A DNA stretch of 5,116 nucleotides from Pyrodictiaceae archaeon (GCA_027033675.1 JALVKZ010000097.1:1-5116); one strand, 5' to 3'. Counted from the stretch's first letter, positions 1 to 5,116 are shown. Made by a program: numbers and translations. Notes: generated by a model from the letters alone, not told the origin.

Positions 1-1208
1 TAAAGAGCGTATACGCCGAGGACAACTACACCGTGGTAATAAAGCTCGCCAAGCCCTATCCCTTCTTCCTAGAAGACTATGCCTCAACAATATTCATACT
101 ACCATGGCACATCTGGCGAAACATCTCAAATCCCTATAGCCTTCGTGGCAAGAAGGCATTCATAGGAACTGGGCCCTATAGGCTAAAGAGTTACCAGCCA
201 CAGCAAGGCTACGTCTTTGTAGCCAACCCATTGTTCTGGGCAGGGAGGCCACTATACACCGAGATAAGGGTAGTAAACATAGGGTTCAGTAATCCCCAGC
301 AAGCAGCACTGGCAATAATCAATGGCAAGGTGGATACAGCAGCCTTTATGGGTAAGGCTTACAGGGTTGTAGAGATGATAAAGCAGCGACTACCGGGCGC
401 GAGGATACAGAGCGGGCCCATGTACTGGGTTCTTTTCCTGGGATTCAACCTGAACAAGTGGCCCTACAACGAGACAATGCTCCGTAGAGCAATAGCCTAT
501 GCACTAAACCTAACAGAGCTAGTAATTAAGGCAACAGGGAGCTTAAAGGCAGCCCTACCAGGCTCACCTGGCTACATACCACCGTATAGCTCCTTCTACA
601 ACCCGGACATACCGAGATACCCCTATGACCCCGCTAAGGCCGAGAAAATACTCGACAAGCTAGGCCTAGTAGATAGGGATGGTGATGGCTGCAGGGACTT
701 GCCGAGCGGCAAGCCGTGGCACCCAGTACTAGTGGCGCCGAGCTGGTATACACAGGAGGCAATAATAATCAAGAACATGTTGGGGAAAATAGGGGTGTGC
801 ATAACTATAAAGACCGTTAATTCCTTCCACCAGCTAGACACTCTGATAAAAAGGGGAGCCTACGACCTAGAGATAAACGGTCATGGAGCAACAGGTAACT
901 CGCCCACAGCCTTCACCTGGTACTTTAGCGGCAGGTTCGGCGCCCGCTGGGACAACAAGACCTATTGGAGTCTAGTAGGGAAACTATTATCAGCGGAGAC
1001 GAAACAAGAAGCACTCAAGTACGCCAAGGAGCTCCAAGTAGTTATAGCGGAGCAGCTTCCCAGGATAGCGCTCTACTACCCCAATATATTCGTAGTGACA
1101 AGGCCGGGGGTGAAAGTCCACTGGTTCTTCACGGCGGGCGGCATTGATGGAGGCATACCACTGCCCTACAACAAGCTCGCACTAATAGCGCAGAGAACTA
1201 GGCCATGA
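1..1208 (+). CDS. ABC transporter substrate-binding protein, family 5 (DppA/OppA type), 5' end missing
   Basis: This is the extracytoplasmic receptor of a peptide or oligosaccharide ABC importer (SBP_bac_5 family); it captures ligand and delivers it to DppB/DppC-type permeases. The frame is open to the left edge. The codons before GTG 33 read KSVYAEDNY, continuing into TVVIKLAKPYPFFLE, a typical internal family segment, so GTG 33 is not the start and the signal peptide and first lobe lie outside. Counting from codon 33, family signatures are the GTGPYRLKSY stretch (46-55), the NLNKWPYNETMLRRAIAYAL helix region (139-158), the YDPAKAEKILDKLGL segment (198-212) and a DxDxDG loop (214-225). The protein ends shortly after PLPYNKLALI, with no C-terminal membrane anchor or Ser/Thr-rich linker. 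Visible length is about 400 residues; full members usually exceed 500. In Crenarchaeota this family serves sugars as well as peptides, so the ligand is open. Family is secure, substrate is not. Confidence 0.93.
   Translation, partial: KSVYAEDNYTVVIKLAKPYPFFLEDYASTIFILPWHIWRNISNPYSLRGKKAFIGTGPYRLKSYQPQQGYVFVANPLFWAGRPLYTEIRVVNIGFSNPQQAALAIINGKVDTAAFMGKAYRVVEMIKQRLPGARIQSGPMYWVLFLGFNLNKWPYNETMLRRAIAYALNLTELVIKATGSLKAALPGSPGYIPPYSSFYNPDIPRYPYDPAKAEKILDKLGLVDRDGDGCRDLPSGKPWHPVLVAPSWYTQEAIIIKNMLGKIGVCITIKTVNSFHQLDTLIKRGAYDLEINGHGATGNSPTAFTWYFSGRFGARWDNKTYWSLVGKLLSAETKQEALKYAKELQVVIAEQLPRIALYYPNIFVVTRPGVKVHWFFTAGGIDGGIPLPYNKLALIAQRTRP
672..707 (+). other. Calcium-loop-like DxDxDG motif in the binding protein
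   Basis: Twelve codons encode a loop with Asp at positions 1, 3, 5 and 9 (D214, D216, D218, D222 counted from codon 33), Gly at 4 and 6, and Cys at 7. This matches the EF-hand or dockerin-like calcium loop pattern, except that position 12 is Ser rather than Glu. Similar DGDG loops after an 'LGL' turn are common in archaeal and Thermotogales family 5 binding proteins. Metal binding is inferred. Confidence 0.55.
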
Positions 1209-1228
1209 CACCCAGTCGCTCGGTCACC

Positions 1229-1235
1229 TGTTTTT
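1229..1235 (+). terminator. Possible archaeal T-run terminator after the binding-protein gene
   Basis: The sequence TGTTTTT lies about 20 bases after the stop codon at 1206-1208 and is followed by a C-rich stretch. Archaeal RNA polymerase can terminate at U-tracts without a strong hairpin; no good stem is visible upstream. If real, it separates the binding-protein transcript from the trmO-dppB-dppC run. Confidence 0.3.
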
Positions 1236-1312
1236 CGCCCCTAGGCTCTTATTAGCCCTATGAGCTACGTCTTGGCTAGCGAGAACACTATTATGGGCTG
1301 CATGCTCTAAGA

Positions 1313-1320
1313 GAGGAGGG
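1313..1320 (+). promoter_or_regulatory. Strong ribosome binding site for the trmO-like gene
   Basis: GAGGAGGG precedes ATG 1326 with a five-base spacer. It is the purine-richest SD site in the window and fixes the start of the methyltransferase-like gene. Confidence 0.75.
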
Positions 1321-1325
1321 CACCC

Positions 1326-1823
1326 ATGGACCGGGTTTGCTGCGAGCCAGTCGGCTACGTTGAGAGGGAGGAGCCTATACGCGAGGAGTGGCCTAGTGGA
1401 CGCGACACTGTTCTCGAGTACAACGAGGAGATAATGAGGAGGAGGGCCCGGATAAGGATCCGAGAGAAGTACTGTAACGCGCTCCGGGGACTGGCCCGTG
1501 GCTCCCTGGTCTGGATCATATGGTATGCTCACCGAGCCCCCGGCGGCGATGCTGCCCCGCTCACCGTTAGGCCTTTCATGGATAGCTCTCTCCCCGTCAC
1601 CGGGGTCTTTGCTACCCGTAGTCCTGCTAGGCCCTGTCCTCTAGGACTAACACTCGTCTATGTCGAGGAGGTTGAGGAATGTAGCCTAGTAGTTAGGGGC
1701 CTAGACGCATTCCACGGAACCCCCGTGCTCGACATCAAGGCGTACAGTGAGGGCCTCGACTCTCCCCGAGAGGTGCTCCAGCGTGCGAGGGCGGCGACTA
1801 GGCCTAGCAGGGCTATTAGCTGA
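1326..1823 (+). CDS. TrmO/TsaA-like (UPF0066) SAM-dependent tRNA methyltransferase
   Basis: The family (PF01980) is a small SAM-binding beta-barrel enzyme. Characterised TrmO N6-methylates the t6A at position 37 of certain threonine tRNAs, in the cytoplasm. This 165-residue protein starts at ATG 1326 behind a strong SD site. Visible signatures are the N-terminal EPVGYVERE strand (7-15), the barrel strand SLVWIIWYAHRA (60-71), the hallmark GVFATRSPARPCPLGL (93-108), and DAFHGTPVLDIKAY (127-140). The usual hallmark is RSPxRPNPIGL with DIKPY, so Asn is replaced by Cys at 104 and Pro by Ala at 139. It lacks the C-terminal extension of bacterial TrmO, as archaeal members often do. Its 3' end overlaps the next gene by about 41 bases, implying shared transcription with a transporter permease. 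Family membership is strong; t6A methylation is inferred, and another substrate is possible given the altered motif. Confidence 0.88.
   Translation: MDRVCCEPVGYVEREEPIREEWPSGRDTVLEYNEEIMRRRARIRIREKYCNALRGLARGSLVWIIWYAHRAPGGDAAPLTVRPFMDSSLPVTGVFATRSPARPCPLGLTLVYVEEVEECSLVVRGLDAFHGTPVLDIKAYSEGLDSPREVLQRARAATRPSRAIS
1770..1775 (+). promoter_or_regulatory. Ribosome binding site inside trmO that sets the dppB start
   Basis: GAGGTG, a six-base match to the archaeal anti-SD complement, lies seven bases before GTG 1783. It supports starting the permease at 1783 (MRGRRLGL...) rather than at the earlier in-frame GTG 1747, which has no comparable upstream site. Confidence 0.6.
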
Positions 1824-2688
1824 GCTACTCCTAGGCATACTAGTAGTAGCTGTACTAGCCTATGTATCAGCCCGGGCTGGCCTCGGAAACCCCTTCACGG
1901 GGCTCGGAGCTAGCCAGGGGCTTAGCCGAGAAGAAGTAGAGGCTCTGAAGAAGCTATACGGCCTTGATAAGCCTCTCGGAGAAGGCCTCCTAGGCTTCAT
2001 CGCGGGGCTACTAAGAGCCGATACTGGGCCAAGTATCCTCTACAACAAGCCCGCCTATAGTCTAGCACTCCAAGCCCTGCCATGGACCCTGCTGGGCATA
2101 GGTGCTGGGTTTCTAGCAGCCTATGCCTCCGCAGCGCTATGGATAATACTCCTTGGGCCAAGGGTTCCTAGGCCCGTTAGGAGCTTAGGCTTCATACCGG
2201 GCTACTTCTACGCAGTCCTAATGATCTTGTCTTCCTGGTGGCTTGGCTGGCCCCCGCCCCTTCCAGGCCATGGAGCAGGGAAGCTGGCTGCATACATCCT
2301 AGTCGTATGGCTTGCTCTCTGGCCTAGGCTTCTACACGGTCTCGCGGGCATAGCTGAGGACCCGGGGCTAGAGCTAGGCCAGGTTCTCCAAGCACTACGG
2401 GCTATGGGGGCGCCGGAGCGCCGCGTAAACACCAAGTTTCTGAGAACAGTGCTAGCCCCCTACACGGCCTATGCCGCCACCATGCTCGGCATGGTGCTGG
2501 AGAGGAGCGCTATCCTCGAGCCCCTCCTAGGCTACACGGGGCTAGGCCTCATGCTCTACCGGGGGGTGGCTAGCGCTGACCCCGTTCTAGCCGCTACGGC
2601 GTTCACGTTGATTGGGGGAGTCGCGTACCTCGTAGTGGTTGCTGGGAGGCTCGCTGAGCGAGCCCTAGACCCTAGGCTAGTAGGCTAG
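1783..2688 (+). CDS. DppB/OppB-type ABC transporter permease
   Basis: This is one of two membrane subunits of a peptide/oligosaccharide ABC importer; it forms half of the translocation pore. From GTG 1783 it has 301 residues, at the short end of the usual 300-340. Hydrophobic segments lie near residues 11-28, 97-124, 138-156, 168-186, 224-244 and 268-288, the expected six. The family segment YGLDKPLGEGLLGFIAGLLRADTGPSI (59-85) follows the first helix. The cytoplasmic EAA loop that contacts the ATPase is at about 198-226, with ALRAMGAPERRV in its core. ILEPLLGYTGLG (244-255) and a terminal LDPRLVG tail are also typical. An in-frame GTG at 1747 would add 12 charged residues, including the only cysteine, but lacks an SD site. 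The gene overlaps trmO by about 41 bases and ends 16 bases before the partner permease, so the three probably share one transcript. Transported substrate is unknown. Confidence 0.92.
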   Translation: MRGRRLGLAGLLAELLLGILVVAVLAYVSARAGLGNPFTGLGASQGLSREEVEALKKLYGLDKPLGEGLLGFIAGLLRADTGPSILYNKPAYSLALQALPWTLLGIGAGFLAAYASAALWIILLGPRVPRPVRSLGFIPGYFYAVLMILSSWWLGWPPPLPGHGAGKLAAYILVVWLALWPRLLHGLAGIAEDPGLELGQVLQALRAMGAPERRVNTKFLRTVLAPYTAYAATMLGMVLERSAILEPLLGYTGLGLMLYRGVASADPVLAATAFTLIGGVAYLVVVAGRLAERALDPRLVG

Positions 2689-2704
2689 GAAGGCGGCTGA
2701 AGCG

Positions 2705-3490
2705 ATGATGCGCGGTGCCCTCGTCTCAGCGGCAATAATGGCCTCGTTGCTCTCACTAGCCCTAGCGGCCCAGCCGCTCATACACAAATGCCCAATGAGC
2801 TATGAGCCGCTCCTACCACCTAGTAGCAGGCACCCCCTGGGTACTGACCCTGTTGGGCGTGATGCCCTATGCGAGCTAGTAGCTGGTATAGGGGCTAGCG
2901 TTGAGGCTGGCTTCGCTGCCCTCGCCTCCTCGCTCCTAGTACTTTTCGCGTCCCTCGCGGCAGGTGTCTCGGATAAGGCAGGAAGACTAGTGGACTCGCT
3001 AGCAGCGCTGGGAGCCGGGTTACCGAGAATGAGCCTACTCATGATGCTAGCGCTCGTGACGAGGCTTAGCCCCGTAGAGATAGGGCTCCTCATAGGATTC
3101 CTCGCCTCCCTGCAAGGCGCCCGGGCAGCAGCTACTAGAGCGCGTCAGGTAGCTAGAAGTCTCTACGTGGAAGCAGCGCGAGCTATAGGAGCGCCACGAC
3201 ACCGAATAGTACTAAGACACATAGCCCCCAACGCGTGGAGCTCCATAGCTAGCTACGCGAGCATAGCATCCTCTGCAGCCGTCTACGCTGAGGCGGGGCT
3301 AAGCATGCTAGGCTTAGGGAGCCCAGCAACCCCGAGCCTAGGCAAGGTGGCTAGCCTCGTACTACTAACACCCGGAGCAATACTAACTGAGGCCGGGCTA
3401 GCCCAGCTACTAGCAGCCCTAGCAATGGTTGCAATACTAGCGCTCCTGGTTCATGTCGCGGTGAGTCTCCTCAGGGGAGAGCTTCAATAG
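2705..3490 (+). CDS. DppC/OppC-type ABC transporter permease
   Basis: This is the partner membrane subunit of the DppB-type protein. The 261-residue product starts at ATG 2705 (ATG 2708 is equally possible) with only a weak purine-rich site upstream. After a first helix (about 5-22), the extracytoplasmic hallmark HPLGTDPVGRDAL is at 43-55. Further hydrophobic segments lie around 65-89, 97-118, 122-138, 180-198 and 233-256. The EAA loop (about 151-176) reads LYVEAARAIGAPRHRIVLRH in its core, and the LGLGSPATPS element (202-211) is characteristic. It is somewhat shorter than the usual 270-300 residues: the C-terminus stops at LLRGELQ, without the DPR tail many members carry. It has exactly two cysteines, C29 and C56, both predicted outside the membrane. 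No ATPase gene follows; the next gene is unrelated and has its own promoter. Confidence 0.92.
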   Translation: MMRGALVSAAIMASLLSLALAAQPLIHKCPMSYEPLLPPSSRHPLGTDPVGRDALCELVAGIGASVEAGFAALASSLLVLFASLAAGVSDKAGRLVDSLAALGAGLPRMSLLMMLALVTRLSPVEIGLLIGFLASLQGARAAATRARQVARSLYVEAARAIGAPRHRIVLRHIAPNAWSSIASYASIASSAAVYAEAGLSMLGLGSPATPSLGKVASLVLLTPGAILTEAGLAQLLAALAMVAILALLVHVAVSLLRGELQ

Positions 3491-3507
3491 GGATAGTGGA
3501 GCGGCGC

Positions 3508-3544
3508 GGCTAAGTCTCTTGATGCCTCTTAGCTAGGCCTTTTC
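3508..3544 (+). terminator. Possible hairpin plus T-rich terminator after dppC
   Basis: GCTAAG (3509-3514) and CTTAGC (3528-3533) can pair, extended by one G-T pair, around a 13-base loop. A CCTTTTCT stretch follows at 3537-3544. The stem is short, so this is a tentative terminator for the permease transcript. Confidence 0.3.
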
Positions 3545-3582
3545 TACACCTGATACGTTGTGTTCGAGAATCTGTCCAGAAC

Positions 3583-3591
3583 GTTTTTAAA
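3583..3591 (+). promoter_or_regulatory. Archaeal TATA box for the surface-protein cassette
   Basis: GTTTTTAAA sits at the boundary of an A/T-rich region and matches the crenarchaeal box A pattern. With the usual spacing of about 25 bases, transcription would begin near 3613-3616, giving a leader of about 20 bases that still includes the SD site at 3623-3628. It is the clearest promoter in the window. Confidence 0.6.
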
Positions 3592-3622
3592 GCCTTATCT
3601 AAAGGGAAGAAAGGGGATAAAT

Positions 3623-3628
3623 AGGTGA
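3623..3628 (+). promoter_or_regulatory. Ribosome binding site deciding GTG 3635
   Basis: AGGTGA lies six bases before GTG 3635 and matches the archaeal SD consensus. It favours GTG 3635 over the in-frame ATG 3659, which would shorten the protein by eight residues and has no SD site at suitable distance. Confidence 0.65.
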
Positions 3629-3634
3629 AAGATA

Positions 3635-4456
3635 GTGTTAAAGAAAAACAGTTACGGCATGGACCGCATTAAGCTAGTAATAGCTGTACTGGCGGTCATC
3701 GGCCTCGCCTTAGCGTACATCGGTGTCGCTGCTCCAGCGGAGCAACACACGGTAATCTCCTCCTTTGACCCGGATAGCGAAGGCACCGCTAATGGAGGCT
3801 TCAGCGTCAAGACGAGGGGCGGGACTATAAGGCTAGAGGAGGGAGATACGATAAGGCTTAGTCGGGGTGATGTGGTTAAGCTCGTATTCCATGACGTGGA
3901 GAGCCTCTACGCCTACGTGGTAAAGAACCGTGGGTCATACATGCTTGTAATCGATCAGCCCTACACTTATCGATACGAGTACTATGGCCCAGTAGACGTC
4001 TATGTCAATGGAGAACTAAGGGCGAGCAACGCCTACATTAATGCTAAGATATACTTTAAGAGGTTATCAGACTTCGCCTCAAGCCTAAGAGTAGAGATCA
4101 ATGACTTTGACCAGGCAACTATCACCGTTGATGACCAGGACTATACTGCCAACAACTACGCTATATTCTACGATGTGAAGCCAGCCCCGAGCACAGTGTC
4201 GGGGCTAGCCGGGGGCGCCTACATGGTAATAGACCTTGTAGGGAACCGTGAGGACAACCTAGACGTCAAGGGCCAGGTTAGTGGCGTGGAGTTCGGGACG
4301 AGTAGTGGCTATGAGGTAATCGGTGTACCAGAGCTAGCGCTCCCCGGGCTAATCATTGGCTCAGCGCTGCTACTATTGCTAGGCTATAGGAGGCTAGCAG
4401 TCCTTGTGAGGCAGTGGAGCAGTGGCAAGGGCTACGTGGAAGCCCCTGCTGCGTAG
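3635..4456 (+). CDS. Uncharacterised bitopic membrane protein with a beta-rich extracellular domain
   Basis: I do not recognise a named family. The 273-residue product starts at GTG 3635 (SD AGGTGA). Residues 1-11 are short and basic and 12-31 form a hydrophobic helix, either an uncleaved anchor or a signal peptide. Residues 32-235 are an acidic, Tyr- and Val-rich region of alternating polar and hydrophobic residues, suggesting beta strands; Asp is frequent, for example DDQDY (166-170) and the stretch 153-170. A second helix spans about 236-258 (LPGLIIGSALLLLLGY), followed by a short tail with Arg residues that is probably cytoplasmic. It has no cysteine. It sits behind its own promoter and only 18 bases before another exported protein in the same frame, so the two are probably co-expressed and may interact on the cell surface. 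A cell-envelope role is inferred only. Confidence 0.85.
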   Translation: MLKKNSYGMDRIKLVIAVLAVIGLALAYIGVAAPAEQHTVISSFDPDSEGTANGGFSVKTRGGTIRLEEGDTIRLSRGDVVKLVFHDVESLYAYVVKNRGSYMLVIDQPYTYRYEYYGPVDVYVNGELRASNAYINAKIYFKRLSDFASSLRVEINDFDQATITVDDQDYTANNYAIFYDVKPAPSTVSGLAGGAYMVIDLVGNREDNLDVKGQVSGVEFGTSSGYEVIGVPELALPGLIIGSALLLLLGYRRLAVLVRQWSSGKGYVEAPAA

Positions 4457-4474
4457 AGAGGCCCTGGCTTTCTC

Positions 4475-4480
4475 GTGGTG
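4475..4480 (+). promoter_or_regulatory. Candidate ribosome binding site for start GTG 4487
   Basis: GTGGTG differs by one base from the GAGGTG site used by dppB and has a six-base spacer to GTG 4487. The alternative is GAGAGG at 4456-4461 serving GTG 4475 with a longer, 13-base spacer. The choice between starts is therefore not settled. Confidence 0.35.
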
Positions 4481-5116
4481 GCTCGGGTGCGCTCCAGCTA
4501 TGCCGTCCTCCTCCTCTGGGTTATGACCTCATTCCTCGTGTTAACCGGGTATGCACGGCCCAGCATAGTCTTCGTCTCCAGTGATCCCGGAGACGACTTA
4601 TTCGCGTCAAAGCTGGAGAGCAAGGTGGGTAAGCTCCTCGTCAAGCACTGCGATCCCGGCACCGTAGCCCAAGGGCACAACATAATCTATGTGCTGGACT
4701 ATAATGCCTTCAGCAATGCTTCTCATAGCTGCGGCTCTTGGCCTGTGGGTCTGGGCCACTTTCTCCTCAACCTTGCCCGTAACGGCTCTACCGTGGTTCT
4801 TGGATACAATACCCTGAGGCTTATAGCTCGCTTCGAGCCCGGCGTTCTCAGCTCGCTGGGGATAAGCCCTATCGATTCCTCTAGCCCCGGCATGCTCTAT
4901 ATAGATGTATCTAGCCGGCTCACGGATAAGGGAGCAGAAAGGAGACTACTCTACGATGCCTCCTCGTATCACAGGCTCGTGGTGCTCGATCATGTTGGCT
5001 GGAGGACTCTAGCACGTTTTAGCGATGGTTTACCCGCTATAGCTGAGACAAGGCTAGGCAAGGGCCGCATCGTCCTAGTATTCTTTAACCCGGTATGGCC
5101 CGCTATAAGCGGAGAC
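4475..5116 (+). CDS. Exported protein with a GATase1-like (DUF4350-like) domain, 3' end missing
   Basis: An open frame runs from the stop of the preceding gene to the right edge without interruption. In-frame GTG starts are at 4475, 4478 and 4487. I favour 4487 because GTGGTG at 4475-4480 could serve as its SD site with a six-base spacer and because the resulting N-terminus, MRSSYAVLLLWVMTSFLVLTGYA, is a clean signal peptide or anchor; the feature is drawn from the earliest start. Numbering from 4487, 210 residues are visible. Residues 26-31, 66-71, 101-106 and 164-168 look like beta strands (IIYVLD, STVVLGY, RLVVLD). The pattern FLLNLARNGSTVVLGYN (92-108), then GLPAIAETRLGKGRIVLVFFNP (181-202), resembles the glutamine-amidotransferase-like fold in archaeal DUF4350-type membrane proteins. 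No catalytic Cys in a nucleophile elbow is evident, so a non-enzymatic or sensing role is likelier. It has exactly two cysteines, C55 and C82. Domain assignment is tentative. Confidence 0.75.
   Translation, partial: MVARVRSSYAVLLLWVMTSFLVLTGYARPSIVFVSSDPGDDLFASKLESKVGKLLVKHCDPGTVAQGHNIIYVLDYNAFSNASHSCGSWPVGLGHFLLNLARNGSTVVLGYNTLRLIARFEPGVLSSLGISPIDSSSPGMLYIDVSSRLTDKGAERRLLYDASSYHRLVVLDHVGWRTLARFSDGLPAIAETRLGKGRIVLVFFNPVWPAISGD

Larger units (their letters stand above)
1209..1325 (+). other. Intergenic spacer between binding protein and trmO-like gene
   Basis: This 117-base spacer has no credible gene. It holds a T-run just after the binding-protein stop, two weak A/T-rich patches that might act as a promoter (around 1248-1254 and 1287-1294), and a strong ribosome binding site at its right end. 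The second patch, if used, would start transcription at or within the ribosome binding site, so the first is the better candidate; neither is convincing. Confidence 0.5.
3491..3634 (+). other. Intergenic region separating the transporter run from the surface-protein cassette
   Basis: This 144-base region has no credible reading frame. Its left half contains a small inverted repeat followed by a T-rich stretch, and its right half is A/T-rich and carries a TATA-like box and a ribosome binding site. It therefore looks like the end of one transcription unit and the start of another. No tRNA or convincing C/D box RNA was found in it. Confidence 0.6.

Noticed and set aside
33..35. GTG at 33 as the start of the binding protein
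   Set aside because: The frame is open to the left edge and upstream codons continue the family segment, so this is an internal valine.
1224..1532. Minus-strand 102-residue open frame opposite the trmO-like gene
   Set aside because: It lies antisense to a gene with clear family motifs, has no recognisable domain and no SD site was seen; a shadow of GC-rich coding sequence.
1747..1782. GTG 1747 as the dppB start
   Set aside because: It would enlarge the overlap with trmO to 77 bases, has no SD site, and adds charged residues not typical of the family; GTG 1783 has GAGGTG seven bases upstream.
3516..3554. Possible C/D box RNA (TTGATGC and CTGA)
   Set aside because: The C box is a poor match, D' and C' boxes are missing, and there is no terminal stem.
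3555..3580. tRNA T-arm-like TTCGAGA in the intergenic region
   Set aside because: The flanking bases cannot form the five-pair T stem, and no acceptor, D or anticodon arm can be placed around it.
3625..3672. Short leader frame starting GTG 3625 before the bitopic membrane protein
   Set aside because: It overlaps the next start, its GTG is part of the AGGTGA ribosome site, and it encodes only 15 residues without features.
4498..4683. Minus-strand 61-residue open frame
   Set aside because: It is antisense to the exported protein's signal peptide and first strands, with no supporting motif or ribosome site.

Overview
The window looks like chromosomal DNA of a hyperthermophilic crenarchaeon, probably Desulfurococcales or a relative; this placement is inferred. 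Signs seen directly are Arg codons dominated by AGG/AGA, Ile by ATA and Leu by CTA/CTC, several GTG starts behind Shine-Dalgarno (SD) motifs of the GAGGTGA type, a TTTTTAAA-type TATA box, and a very high density of the tetranucleotide CTAG. All supported genes lie on the + strand. There are five coding regions plus one more that runs off the right edge without a stop. No tRNA, rRNA, CRISPR array or insertion sequence was found.

Left part (1-1208): the 3' portion of a family 5 extracellular solute-binding protein (DppA/OppA type). It is open at the left edge. A 117-base spacer with a T-run follows. Middle part (1326-3490): a tight run of three genes. The first is a TrmO/TsaA-like (UPF0066) tRNA methyltransferase. 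The second is a DppB-type permease whose best start (GTG 1783) lies inside the methyltransferase gene. The third is a DppC-type permease. The binding protein and two permeases would form the uptake part of a peptide or oligosaccharide ABC importer, with the tRNA-modification gene wedged between them. The two ATPases (DppD/DppF) are not in the window and do not follow dppC.

Right part (3491-5116): a non-coding gap with a possible terminator and a convincing archaeal promoter. It is followed by two probably co-transcribed genes for surface-exposed proteins of unknown role. The first is a bitopic membrane protein with a beta-rich ectodomain. The second is a secreted or anchored protein whose visible part resembles the glutamine-amidotransferase-like (DUF4350-like) fold.

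The pieces most worth following are the methyltransferase with its altered RPNP motif (here RPCP) inside a transporter locus, the missing ATPases, the exact cysteine pairs in exported domains, and the uncharacterised two-gene surface cassette.
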